In this document: positions 16,001 through 22,520 of the stretch, piece by piece | Layout: each line of letters begins with the position of its first letter | Position numbering within the stretch: position 1 is the first letter of the stretch | Assembly (NCBI GenBank): GCA_014379915.1 | Contig: JACMKV010000437.1 | Coordinates: 1 to 22,520, forward strand | Direction of reading: 5' to 3' | Length of the DNA stretch: 22,520 nt | Source: Burkholderiales bacterium | Lineage (GTDB): Bacteria; Pseudomonadota; Gammaproteobacteria; Burkholderiales; JACMKV01 | Translations under genes and position numbers: made by a program | The notes under the pieces: model-generated | What the model saw: the letters and a program-made list of their open reading frames with translations, nothing else | Databases searched by the model: none | What the model was told of the DNA's origin: nothing

Positions 16001-16951
16001 CGCGGCTACCTTTACTTGCTGGACGTGGCGACCGGAGCCATTCTGGAGAAAATTGGTACGAATGCGGGAGACACCACGACACCATCAGGATTGGCGAAAA
16101 TCAATGGCTATGCCGACAATTTCAACAGCGATAATAGCTCGCGGCAAATTTACGGCGGCGACTTGCTGGGTAATCTGTGGAGGTTCGACCTAACCACCAC
16201 CCCAACCTCGAAAATTGCCATCGCGCAATTGCAGGACGCCGGCGGCAAAGCACAGCCGATCACGTCCAAGCCCGAACTCGGAGAAATTCAAAACTTCCCG
16301 GTACTGTTCGTTGGCACTGGCCGTTTGCTTGGTTTGAGCGATCTGGTCGATCCCGCGACGTTGACGCCGCCTTTGCCGTTCGCCTATCAGCAGTCGCTTT
16401 ATGCGATCAAGGATACGGCTACAAGCTATGGTAATGTACGCGCCAGCAATATGGTGCAACAGACTATTACGGTGGTTAACGCGACTAGCAGGTCGATCAG
16501 CAACAATCCGGTCGACTGGACAACGCAGCGCGGCTGGTTTGTGGATTTCAATCCGTTAAACGACTCACCCGGCGAACGCGTCAACCTCGACACCCAGTTG
16601 GTTGCCGGGACGCTGCTCGTGACGACCAACGTACCGAACACAGCCGCCTGCAATATCGGGGGAAATAGCTGGGACTACCAGTTCGATTACGCCGACGGAA
16701 GTTATGTTTCAACGTCCCAGAGCCAAGTCGTCGCGACGAAAAATCCAACTAACGCCCTTTCGGTCGGAAACGCAGTCATCCAACTCGGAGGCGGGAGCGG
16801 AGGCGGGAGCGGCAGCAGCGGCGGGAGTGCTGGGGGAAGCGTCCGAAATCTTGTAACCGACGCGTCCGGCAATATCCGCAACAATGGCGTCAACCTCGGT
16901 GGCGGTGCCGGAAGTGGCCGCCGGGTATCGTGGCGCGAATGGATCAAGTAA
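13058..16951 (+). CDS. pilY1: Type IV pilus tip adhesin/assembly factor PilY1
   Basis: The 1297-aa protein starts after AAGGGAGAACGCA, a strong ribosome binding site. Residues 1-27 are a signal peptide (cut after EARA). A von Willebrand A-like region begins at LPNLMFILDNSGSMAW with the MIDAS residues D54, S56, S58; further VWA elements are STPLREALSRVGRHFG (near 408) and LLTTDGYWNG (near 451). A Cys/Tyr-rich insertion (CKKRCYTGDCEYQYASCY, near 73) interrupts it. The C-terminal beta-propeller of PilY1 includes VYVGANDGMLHAFNGDTGAE (from about 824) and IYGGDLLGNLWRFD (near 1027). The loop before it, NFNSDNSSR, matches the known PilY1 calcium loop poorly. A Gly/Ser-rich tract (about 1246-1265) precedes the tail RRVSWREWIK. 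PilY1 acts at the pilus tip and outer surface, promotes pilus extension and adhesion. Last gene of the operon, followed by a terminator at 17002. Confidence 0.93.
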   Translation: MKRLLAIKFLPILLSGLGLLGAPEARAENADLASAPFTQSSGVSALPNLMFILDNSGSMAWNHLPDQFGDDYSCKKRCYTGDCEYQYASCYLPYYTASPYNFLYYVYGDPPYYSSSTNKIYYNPQITYAPGVNADGTNKPAQTTASSVLTDGYIGASTIDLINDYPELVYCNRDNRSPTDTTNCRRNGINTPASFRYDDSANNGTSGFPNGAVTDNSTNFKYPKVRDGAPHYYQMNITEFCTNTNLDNCGAASATRTVPAPVRYCQTAALANQATAPTGNTAGSPRCHDNFDSTHTYSRYGGTFTRVDIVPSTANYGGRPLRTDCSSGTCTYAQEMTNFSNWYTYYRSRMLTMKTAAGKAFLNVDDQYRVGFVTINTGSPVAVNKYLKIARFDGTQRSSWYSKFYSQVPSGSTPLREALSRVGRHFGAKTDLINSGMPDDPMQFSCQQNFALLTTDGYWNGNAGVRLDGTSAIGNQDNVLAPAAGGVARPLYDGGLAGSTNTLADVAMYYYKNDLRDSGPYATNNVPTTPKDTANHQHMTTLTLGLGLDGALNFNPEYETETSGDFTAIKSGSANWPVPAADAPTALDDLWHTAVNGRGTYFSAKDPASLVNGLSDALASIVVRTGAASAAATSSPNITQSDNLIFSSTYRTVLWDGEVIARRINPATGNILPLVPGDSTTGWAAAGQLDAKVTATTDTRSIHTFDAASATKLKPFLFASLTTDEQAYFSDKCSTLPQCLTLTPAQRVLANNGGNMVNYLRGQSGYEQDVSNAAANKVFRDREHVLGDTVSAAPIFVREPRFAFADAVTPDYATFKNNNSSRQAVVYVGANDGMLHAFNGDTGAEMWAYVPRAVLPDLYKLADENYANSHRYFVDGTPAVMDVYFGGAWHTILVAGLNAGGRGYYALDITNPASPKALWEFTVRNSAVTACAATTAAAIGAFDDCDLGLTFGNPIITKRKSDGRWVVAVTSGYNNVTPGDGRGYLYLLDVATGAILEKIGTNAGDTTTPSGLAKINGYADNFNSDNSSRQIYGGDLLGNLWRFDLTTTPTSKIAIAQLQDAGGKAQPITSKPELGEIQNFPVLFVGTGRLLGLSDLVDPATLTPPLPFAYQQSLYAIKDTATSYGNVRASNMVQQTITVVNATSRSISNNPVDWTTQRGWFVDFNPLNDSPGERVNLDTQLVAGTLLVTTNVPNTAACNIGGNSWDYQFDYADGSYVSTSQSQVVATKNPTNALSVGNAVIQLGGGSGGGSGSSGGSAGGSVRNLVTDASGNIRNNGVNLGGGAGSGRRVSWREWIK

Positions 16952-17001
16952 TGCTTTTGTCAGGGCGGAGTGCTCCCGCACAGCTATGATGCCCAACAGC
17001 A

Positions 17002-17034
17002 CCTTAATCCGGCCTACGCCGGGTTAAGGTTTTT
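17002..17034 (+). terminator. Intrinsic terminator of the pil operon
   Basis: A 12-bp stem (CCTTAATCCGGC / GCCGGGTTAAGG, with one T-G wobble) surrounds a 4-base loop CTAC and is followed by TTTTT. It lies 50 nt after the pilY1 stop. In the opposite direction the wobble becomes an A-C mismatch and there is no T tract, so it should stop only plus-strand transcription. The loop contains the stop codon of the convergent ispH gene. Confidence 0.85.
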
Positions 17035-17952
17035 CGGCAACGGAAACACGACATTCTCCGCCACTCCGCTCAACTCATTCACCTCGCGCGCGCCGAGTTG
17101 CCGCAGTCGTTTTAGCACATCCTGCACCAGCACTTCGGGCGCAGAAGCGCCGGCGGTGACGCCGACACGTTTCTTGCCGTCCAGCCATTGCGGCTGCAAT
17201 TCGTCGGCGTTGTCAACCATGTAGGCTGACACGCCGAGCGCCTGCGCGACTTCGCGCAGACGATTCGAGTTCGAGCTGTTTTCTGAGCCGACGACGATCA
17301 GCGCATCGCATTCCTTGACCAGGGCTTTCACCGCATCCTGGCGATTTTGCGTGGCGTAGCAGATATCGTCTTTTTTCGGGCCGACGATTTTCGGGAAGCG
17401 CGTTTTCAGCGCATCGATGATCAGCGCTGCATCATCGACCGATAGCGTAGTTTGTGTCACGTAGCACAGGTTGCCTTCATCCCGCACCTTGAGCCTGCCA
17501 ATATCCTTTGGCGTTTCGACCAGATAAATGCCCGTCTCTGCCTGCCCCATCGTGCCTTCGACTTCCGGATGGCCGGCATGCCCTATCATCACGATTTCCT
17601 TGCCATGCTCGCGCATTTTGGCGACTTCGACGTGCACTTTGGTCACCAGTGGGCACGTCGCATCGAATACCCGCAAACCGAGCGTATCGGCCTGGCGGCG
17701 CACCTCTTTCGATACACCGTGGGCACTGAAAATCAGAGTCGCGCCGGGCGGCACATCGCACAGTTCCTCGACAAACACCGCGCCCTTTTTCTTGAGATCT
17801 TCGACGACGAATTTGTTGTGGACGACTTCGTGCCGCACGTAGACCGGCGCGCCATGTATTTTCAGAGCGCGCTCGACGATCTCGATCGCGCGATCGACGC
17901 CGGCGCAAAAACCTCGCGGGTTGGCCAAAACTACCTGCATGTCGACTTGCAT
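17014..17952 (-). CDS. ispH: 4-hydroxy-3-methylbut-2-enyl diphosphate reductase IspH
   Basis: The chosen start is ATG 17952, preceded by AAGG seven bases away; this gives 312 aa, the usual IspH length. An in-frame ATG at 18000 would add 16 residues without support. Cys16 (NPRGFCAGVD), Cys100 (DATCPLVTK) and Cys198 (DDICYATQNRQ) are the three ligands of the 4Fe-4S cluster. His45, His78 (SAHGV) and His128, and Glu130 in GHPEVEGTMGQ, are the substrate-binding and proton-transfer residues. SENSSNSNRL is the conserved diphosphate-contact segment. The enzyme catalyses the last MEP-pathway step, reducing HMBPP to IPP and DMAPP in the cytosol. Its 3' end is convergent with pilY1 and its last codons form part of the pilY1 terminator stem. 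Its upstream neighbour hpnM is divergent; IPP/DMAPP feed hopanoid synthesis. Confidence 0.97.
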   Translation of the reverse strand: MQVDMQVVLANPRGFCAGVDRAIEIVERALKIHGAPVYVRHEVVHNKFVVEDLKKKGAVFVEELCDVPPGATLIFSAHGVSKEVRRQADTLGLRVFDATCPLVTKVHVEVAKMREHGKEIVMIGHAGHPEVEGTMGQAETGIYLVETPKDIGRLKVRDEGNLCYVTQTTLSVDDAALIIDALKTRFPKIVGPKKDDICYATQNRQDAVKALVKECDALIVVGSENSSNSNRLREVAQALGVSAYMVDNADELQPQWLDGKKRVGVTAGASAPEVLVQDVLKRLRQLGAREVNELSGVAENVVFPLPKNLNPA

Positions 17953-18244
17953 AAGAGTACCTTGAGTAAGTGGGAATATCTGCGTCCGCTTGTACGCCAA
18001 CCAAATTATAGCAGCGTGCGTTTTGCCGCTATGAACAACGCGGGCAGGCGGTTGTCATTACCAACTCGATCGGCCGCCAATTCTCGCACGGGCGGCATAA
18101 AATATGGCTTCGCACGCGGCTCCAACAAACCGTCATCGCGCGGAGTGATTTGCCGTAGACATCAAATCGTGTACTAAATTGCCGCCGTTGCTCTACTGCC
18201 CACAAGACTATTGGGAATTTCATAATGACGGTGCAATCGTTTCC

Positions 18245-18357
18245 TTGTCATTCTGGAGGAGCGCAGCGACGAAGAATCTGCTTTACGCCCGATGTAAACC
18301 GGAAAAAGCAGATCGTTCCCCCAGCTTAGCTGGGCTAAAGGCTACTTAAGATGACAA
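18245..18357. repeat. MITE-like element with terminal inverted repeats (type E)
   Basis: The left end is TTGTCATTCTGGAGGAGCGC followed by AGCGACGAAGAATCTGCTTT. The right end on the opposite strand starts TTGTCATCTTAAGTAGCC and reaches GATCTGCTTT. The 113-bp element thus has TTGTCAT ends and an inner ATCTGCTTT inverted repeat, with a GGGGGAACGATC arm in place of GCGACGAAGA. A small hairpin, CCAGCTTAGCTGG, lies in the right half. Such GTCATTCT elements with AGCGACGAAGAATC arms are common non-autonomous intergenic repeats. Confidence 0.65.
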
Positions 18358-18362
18358 CTCTA

Positions 18363-18390
18363 TTGGCGTCCAGTATAGATTCTCAATAAT
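18363..18390 (+). promoter_or_regulatory. Candidate sigma-70 promoter for hpnM
   Basis: TTGGCG (18363-18368, four of six matches to the -35 consensus) is spaced 16 bases from AATAAT (18385-18390, five of six matches to the -10 consensus), 42 bases before the hpnM ATG. It starts only six bases after the end of the MITE-like element. Confidence 0.4.
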
Positions 18391-18431
18391 TCGTCCATTT
18401 CAAACTTAAATTGGAAAGGTTTTCTAACACC

Positions 18432-19076
18432 ATGTTCCGCACCTCTACGTTTCGCATCGGCGCCATTTTGCTTGCGCTGTTCGCGTCGGCCTTGGCCAGC
18501 GCCGTCAAACCTTCAGCCGAGGCAGCCGCATCCGCTGAAGCGGCATCGGTCGTGGAAGGTTTTCAGAAGACGCTGATTTCGGTCATGCGGGATGCCTCGA
18601 AACTCGGCTACGAAGGACGCTATCAGCGTCTCGATCCCGCCATCAAGAACAGCCACGATCTGGCTGGCATCACCCGTATCGCCGCTGGCCGCAACTGGGA
18701 AAAACTGAGCGAGCAACAAAAAGCCCGTCTGATCGAGCTTTTTACCAAGCTCAGCATCTCGACCTACGCCGCGCGCTTCGATGGATACTCGGGGGAGACG
18801 TTCAAAACCATAGCCGAGGAGAAACTCGGCAACGGCGACGCTCTAGTGCGCACGGTGTTTACCGATTCGACGGGCGATACGATTCCGTTCGACTATGTAC
18901 TGCGCCAGCAAGACGGCCAGTGGCAGATCGTAAACATCACGGTCGAAGGCGTCAGCGATCTCGCGATCCGCCGTTCCGAGTATGCGAGCATCATACAGCG
19001 CGAAGGTATCGAAGGTCTGTTCAAGCAGTTGCAGGACAAGATCGCAGACTACCGCAGGCTGGCTGAAGCAAAATAG
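18432..19076 (+). CDS. hpnM: MlaC/Ttg2D-family hopanoid-transport protein HpnM
   Basis: Start ATG 18432 is preferred, with GGAAAGG about 11 bases upstream; a TTG at 18411 would add seven residues. Of the 214 aa, residues 1 to about 24 form a signal peptide (RIGAILLALFASALASA). The mature protein has the MlaC (Tol_Tol_Ttg2) pattern: FQKTLISVMRDASKLGYEGR, IAAGRNWEKLSEQQKARLIE, FTKLSISTYAARFDGYSGE, and QDGQWQIVNITVEGVSDLAI. This family binds lipids in the periplasm and passes them between membranes. The convergent partner hpnN suggests the HpnM subgroup, named for association with hopanoid gene clusters, rather than MlaC itself; no mlaD/E/F neighbours are present. MlaC remains the alternative. 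No clear terminator with a T tract follows. Confidence 0.85.
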   Translation: MFRTSTFRIGAILLALFASALASAVKPSAEAAASAEAASVVEGFQKTLISVMRDASKLGYEGRYQRLDPAIKNSHDLAGITRIAAGRNWEKLSEQQKARLIELFTKLSISTYAARFDGYSGETFKTIAEEKLGNGDALVRTVFTDSTGDTIPFDYVLRQQDGQWQIVNITVEGVSDLAIRRSEYASIIQREGIEGLFKQLQDKIADYRRLAEAK

Positions 19077-19414
19077 ATCTGGGGGAGTTGTCGGCTTGCG
19101 GCATTTTTGCCGTTGCTTGCCCTTCCCTTTGAGCTTAATGAATCCCGCTGTGAGGCGCGAGAGACCGAGCTGCTGCTGTTCGCCCGCCCACCCGCGTATC
19201 TATCAAAGTATCAGTAAAGGCGGGTAACCCCCCCGCCGCGCAGCGTCGCCCCTCCTTCGAAAGGAGGGGAGAAAACCACATCGTACTTTCCCCTCCTCCT
19301 TGGACGAGGGGTGGCGCAGAGCGCCGGGGTGGTGTGCTTTGCTCTTTATAGCAGGTTGGCGCGCTGCGCCGCGATGGTGTCTTATTCCTCTTGAGACGAA
19401 GGCGCCTGAGCCCC
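19077..19414. other. Convergent hpnM/hpnN intergenic region
   Basis: About 340 bases between the two stops. It contains the type A palindromic repeat at 19226-19333 and a third, degenerate repeat unit just after it (about 19350-19377, TTGGCGCGCTGCGCCGCGAT). A weak hairpin CGGCATTTTTGCCG near 19100 follows hpnM. No gene is seen. Confidence 0.65.
19226..19333. repeat. Palindromic repeat (type A) between hpnM and hpnN
   Basis: The left arm reads AACCCCCCCGCCGCG then GTCGCCCCTCCTTCGAAAGG. The right arm reads TTTCCCCTCCTCCTTGGACG, then AGGGGTGGCGCAGAGCGCCG, then GGGTGGT. The arms are inverted copies of one unit, each with its own small hairpin. It is the same family as the repeat inside the large DUF11 gene at 2553-2742. 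Between convergent genes it could act as a transcriptional barrier. Confidence 0.8.
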
Positions 19415-22183
19415 TTACCCTCGTCCGCTGCGCTCCCGCGCGGCCATCAAGGCCGGCAGCACGAGCAGCGTCGAAACCAGCGCGAAACTCAAGGCCAGCG
19501 TCAGCAGCACACCCATGCTCGACATTCCGCGGTGTGAGGAAAACGCCAGCGCGCCGAACGAAGCGATGGTGGTGGCGGCGCTGAAAAACACGGCGCGCGG
19601 TGTGCTGCTATGAAACAGGTCATCGATATTCATGCCGCTGCGTTGGCGCATCACGAGATAGATTCCGAAAGCGATGCCGATGCCGAGCAAAAGCGGCAGC
19701 GCGATCAGATTCGCGAAATTGAACGGGATATCGAACAACACTGAACATGCGATCGTCAGCAGCGCCGAGAGCGCCAGCGGCACCAGCACGCTCAGCGTAT
19801 CGCCGGCACTGCGCAGTACGACCAGCAGGAGAACGATGATCCCGCATAACCCGTAAATAGCCGCTTGCACACTGGCGGTAACGACCGCGCCCCCGCCCTC
19901 TACCAGCGATACCGGCGCACCGATCGCATTCGGCGCGACTGCCTGCACAGCAGCGACGAAGCGCCGCAGCGCCTGGTTGTCGCCGAGGTTCTGCTTCGGA
20001 AAAACCTCAACGCGCGCGAGTCCGTCGGGGTTCACATAGCGCTGCTTCAGACCCTGCGGCAGATTCTCCAAGGTTACCGGCGGCGGCGTGAGCAAGTCGC
20101 GCAAACGATCGAGCGTTCGCGTCAGATCGCCGAGCAGTCGCTGCCTGAGATTGTCCAGATTTTCCGGCGAAGCGCCGCGCTGCTGGAAGCGCGCGATAGC
20201 CTCAGCCAGCAATCGCGCGCTATCGGCATAAATTCCGCTATCTTCGTTTCCTTCGTTCGCGCCGCCTGATGAACGTGCATACGCTCCCTGGCCTGTATCC
20301 GAGGCGGCGCCATCGTCCGTGCTTTTGCCCGCGCCTTTGTCTTTGCCCGAGTCTGCGGCCTCCATCAGCTTCAGTCGGAAGCGCTCGAGCGCTTCGCGTT
20401 CCGCATCGCCTGCCGGCGGCGTCGACAGATTTCGCGCGGTCACCAGAGGCTGCAATACAAGCGACAAATCGGCGATGATCGCGAGCTTGTCGTTTTGCTT
20501 TTTCGGCACGAAGCTCGCGAGCGTGAGCGCCTTGTCGACTTCAGGCAGCTCGCTCAAACGCGCCGCCAGCTGCTGTGCCTGCGCGAGATTGTCGGTGACG
20601 ATATCGATCGAATAGGGCGTCGTGTCGGGATCGGCCAACAGATCGCGAAACGTCGCGACCGATTCGGTCGTCTCGTCCTTCAGGTTGATCGGGTTGAAAT
20701 CGAAACGCGCGTGGGGCAGCAACAGCGCCGCGCCTGCCGCGAGCAGCGCAGCGCCCCACAGAATCTTGCGGCGATGTCGGCCGATCGCGAATTGCAGGCC
20801 GCCGGCGTGGACGATTGCGGTTTGCCCAAAGTCGGCCGGCATCGGTATCACCACGAGCAACGCCGGCAGCACGATCAGATTGGCCGCGAGCGCGATGAAC
20901 ATGCCGGCGCCGGAAATCATTCCGAGTTCGGCCAAGGCGCGATAGCTGGTCGGGACGAACGAAAAGAAGCTGATGGCGGCTGCAACCGCCGCCAGCGCCA
21001 ACGCGCCGGCAATACCACGTGCAGTGCGATTCAGCGCCGCCTTTTTTTCGGCTTCGGCCGCCATTCCCGCGTTGACTTCTTCGCGGTAGCGCATGCCGAA
21101 CTGTATGCCGAAATCGACGCCAAGCCCGATGAACAGGACGGCAAATGTCACCGACAACAGGTTCAGCGAGCCGAACACGAACGCCGCAAATGCAGCCGTG
21201 GTGATCAGGCCAAGAAACAAGGTCGCCAGTGTCGCCAGCACGAGCCGGGTCGAGCGCATACCCAGAAACAGGATCACACAGACCAGCGCGAACGATGCCG
21301 CGGTCGCGATGCCGGCGCCCTGATTCACGCTTTCCAGCTCTTCGTCGTCGATCGCAGCCGGACCGGTCAATCGAATGTCCAAGGCGCCACCACCTTTGGC
21401 TGCCATGGCCTCCGCCGAACGAGCGAAGCTGTGCGCGCGATCGAGCGCGGCGCCGGCGCGGCGAACGCTGTCCTCGTCAAGCGCCGGCTGCACCAGAACG
21501 AAGCTGCGGGGGTTTTCCTGGCGCAGTTCATCGCCGCCGAGCAAATCCTGCCACGAGCGCCGGTAAGCGCTGCCCTGCAGCTCGGCCTCGATCGCATCGC
21601 GCACGCTGTCGAGCATGGCCTTTATGCGCGCCTGGTAATCGGCGCTGAGGGGCTCGCCGAGCGCCCGGCCCAGAGTTGTGAACAAGCCGTTCAGACTGCG
21701 GTCCTGCGCCAGTGACCCGAGGAAAGGCGCGGCCTCGGTCAGGCGGTCGCTGAGCTTCCACAACTCGTCCAGCTCGAGATAAAGCAGGCCGTGGCGCGAA
21801 AAAAACTCGGGTTGCGACGGCAGATAAACCGCCTTGAACAATTCCGGTTCGGCTCTGAACTGCGCGGCCAGACGCTGCGCGGCATCGGATGCCTGGTCGG
21901 CGGACGCGGCTTCGATGACGGCGACAAAAGGCTTGGCGAATTGCGGGAAGGTGCGGTCGAGTTGCTGCTCGAGCTGGCGAAAGCGCAGGCTGTCGTCGAG
22001 CATGTTGGCGATGCTGGTATCGACCGACAAATGCGTGAAGACGTAGAAGACCAGCAGCACGCCCAAAACAGCGGATGCCGCAAGCACGCTGCGGGCATGC
22101 GCGACCGACGCTGCGACCAGCGCGGGTATCGCGTCACGACCGAGCTTACGTAGGGTTTGCAGCATCAGCGGGATTTGCGACAT
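19415..22183 (-). CDS. hpnN: Hopanoid-associated RND transporter HpnN (MMPL family)
   Basis: The 922-aa membrane protein starts at ATG 22183 or 22165; neither has a clear ribosome binding site because both lie in a tandem repeat. TM1 is at about 31-52 (VLAASAVLGVLLVFYVFTHL). A large periplasmic domain follows, then a TM block at about 295-460 with the MMPL motif GLGVDFGIQFGMRYREEV (near 350), a second periplasmic domain, and a final TM block from about 770 with LPLLLGIGIAFGIYLVMRQR (near 830) and STPRAVFFSAATTIASFGAL. The duplicated 1+5, 1+5 layout is that of HpnN, an inner-membrane RND protein that shuttles hopanoids towards the outer membrane. The second periplasmic domain has a Gly/Ser/Asp-rich insertion at about 607-648. 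Convergent with hpnM, its expected periplasmic partner. A generic MMPL exporter is the alternative. Confidence 0.92.
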   Translation of the reverse strand: MSQIPLMLQTLRKLGRDAIPALVAASVAHARSVLAASAVLGVLLVFYVFTHLSVDTSIANMLDDSLRFRQLEQQLDRTFPQFAKPFVAVIEAASADQASDAAQRLAAQFRAEPELFKAVYLPSQPEFFSRHGLLYLELDELWKLSDRLTEAAPFLGSLAQDRSLNGLFTTLGRALGEPLSADYQARIKAMLDSVRDAIEAELQGSAYRRSWQDLLGGDELRQENPRSFVLVQPALDEDSVRRAGAALDRAHSFARSAEAMAAKGGGALDIRLTGPAAIDDEELESVNQGAGIATAASFALVCVILFLGMRSTRLVLATLATLFLGLITTAAFAAFVFGSLNLLSVTFAVLFIGLGVDFGIQFGMRYREEVNAGMAAEAEKKAALNRTARGIAGALALAAVAAAISFFSFVPTSYRALAELGMISGAGMFIALAANLIVLPALLVVIPMPADFGQTAIVHAGGLQFAIGRHRRKILWGAALLAAGAALLLPHARFDFNPINLKDETTESVATFRDLLADPDTTPYSIDIVTDNLAQAQQLAARLSELPEVDKALTLASFVPKKQNDKLAIIADLSLVLQPLVTARNLSTPPAGDAEREALERFRLKLMEAADSGKDKGAGKSTDDGAASDTGQGAYARSSGGANEGNEDSGIYADSARLLAEAIARFQQRGASPENLDNLRQRLLGDLTRTLDRLRDLLTPPPVTLENLPQGLKQRYVNPDGLARVEVFPKQNLGDNQALRRFVAAVQAVAPNAIGAPVSLVEGGGAVVTASVQAAIYGLCGIIVLLLVVLRSAGDTLSVLVPLALSALLTIACSVLFDIPFNFANLIALPLLLGIGIAFGIYLVMRQRSGMNIDDLFHSSTPRAVFFSAATTIASFGALAFSSHRGMSSMGVLLTLALSFALVSTLLVLPALMAARERSGRG

Positions 22184-22213
22184 CAGCGGGATTGCGGCAT
22201 TAGCGGGTAAGGG
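22163..22213. repeat. Short tandem repeat over the hpnN start
   Basis: Three adjacent units: CATCAGCGGGATTTGCGA (18 bp), CATCAGCGGGATTGCGG (17 bp) and CATTAGCGGGTAAGGG (16 bp, diverged). On the minus strand each begins an ATG. The first two ATGs (22165 and 22183) are in frame with hpnN; the third (22200) is out of frame because of the 17-bp unit. Confidence 0.75.
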
Positions 22214-22520
22214 CGCCTGTTAATGGTGCCACGGCTTCGATCATTCAGTGCTTGCTACAACGCTGCTCTTATTACCGGTGCAGCCACCGCGCCAATCCGT
22301 ACTTCATAGCAGCTGTACCGCTCAATGATTTTTTACTGGCCAAACTACGCGCACATGTACCGCGCCTCGCTTTTCAAGCTGCCTCGAAGTATTCGAATTC
22401 CGGCTGCATTCTTTACCAAATCCTTACCTGGAAAGCGCGACAACGCACAGAGCTCGACCGCATGAGCTGCGATCCTGCAACGGGTAAACCTGCTCGATAA
22501 TTCCAGGAAGTTCACGCCGC
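22214..22520. other. Right-edge region with no recognised gene
   Basis: About 300 bases upstream of hpnN up to the window edge. A plus-strand open frame of 82 codons (22252-22500) has no ribosome binding site or recognisable motif. No promoter could be assigned to hpnN with confidence. Confidence 0.5.

Larger units (their letters stand above)
17953..18431. other. Divergent ispH/hpnM intergenic region
   Basis: About 480 bases between divergent genes. It holds the MITE-like element at 18245-18357 and a promoter candidate for hpnM at 18363-18390. Nothing else recognisable was seen; short open frames there have no protein motifs. Confidence 0.7.

Noticed and set aside
19670..19700. Ala instead of Asp in the second MMPL motif of HpnN (GIGIAFG versus GLGVDFG)
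   Set aside because: As far as I recall, HpnN proteins usually have Ala at this position in the C-terminal half, so it is probably family-typical rather than a lost residue.
22252..22500. 82-codon plus-strand open frame at the right edge
   Set aside because: No ribosome binding site or motif; it could be part of nothing or a remnant, but cannot be supported.

Overview
The window looks like the chromosome of a Gram-negative proteobacterium, most likely a betaproteobacterium. Three things point there: a pilE-fimT-pilV-pilW-pilX-pilY1 cluster, a hopanoid-trafficking gene pair (hpnM, hpnN), and large DUF11-type surface proteins. Base composition is moderately GC-rich and no tRNA, rRNA, CRISPR array or phage gene was seen. 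The genus cannot be named from this sequence alone.

Layout. (1) 1-6486, minus strand: three co-directional exported proteins in transcription order. They are a 166-aa DUF11-like protein, a 357-aa DUF11-like protein, and a very large DUF11/outer-membrane-barrel protein that leaves the window at its left edge (1548 codons visible). (2) 6487-7747: about 1.26 kb without a convincing gene, with several families of short palindromic repeats. (3) 7748-9723, minus strand: thiO (glycine oxidase of thiamine thiazole synthesis) followed by an M48 zinc metalloprotease. (4) 9849-16951, plus strand: a tightly packed type IV pilus operon, pilE-fimT-pilV-pilW-pilX-pilY1, ending in an intrinsic terminator. 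(5) 17014-17952, minus strand: ispH, convergent with pilY1. (6) 18432-22183: hpnM (plus) and hpnN (minus), converging on a palindromic repeat. The right edge holds no recognisable gene.

How the genes fit together. The minor pilins and PilY1 build and prime the type IV pilus, and PilE is a pilin subunit. IspH makes the C5 isoprenoid units from which hopanoids are built. HpnM and HpnN are thought to carry hopanoids to the outer membrane, although no hopanoid synthase is present here. The DUF11 trio looks like a surface or outer-membrane module of unknown function.

The most notable feature beyond ordinary genes is the set of mobile-looking palindromic repeats. At least four sequence families occur. 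One family (19226-19333) also sits inside the reading frame of the large DUF11 gene (2553-2742) and is translated without a stop. The other copies lie between genes, including one between two genes of the DUF11 trio and one immediately upstream of the hpnM promoter candidate.
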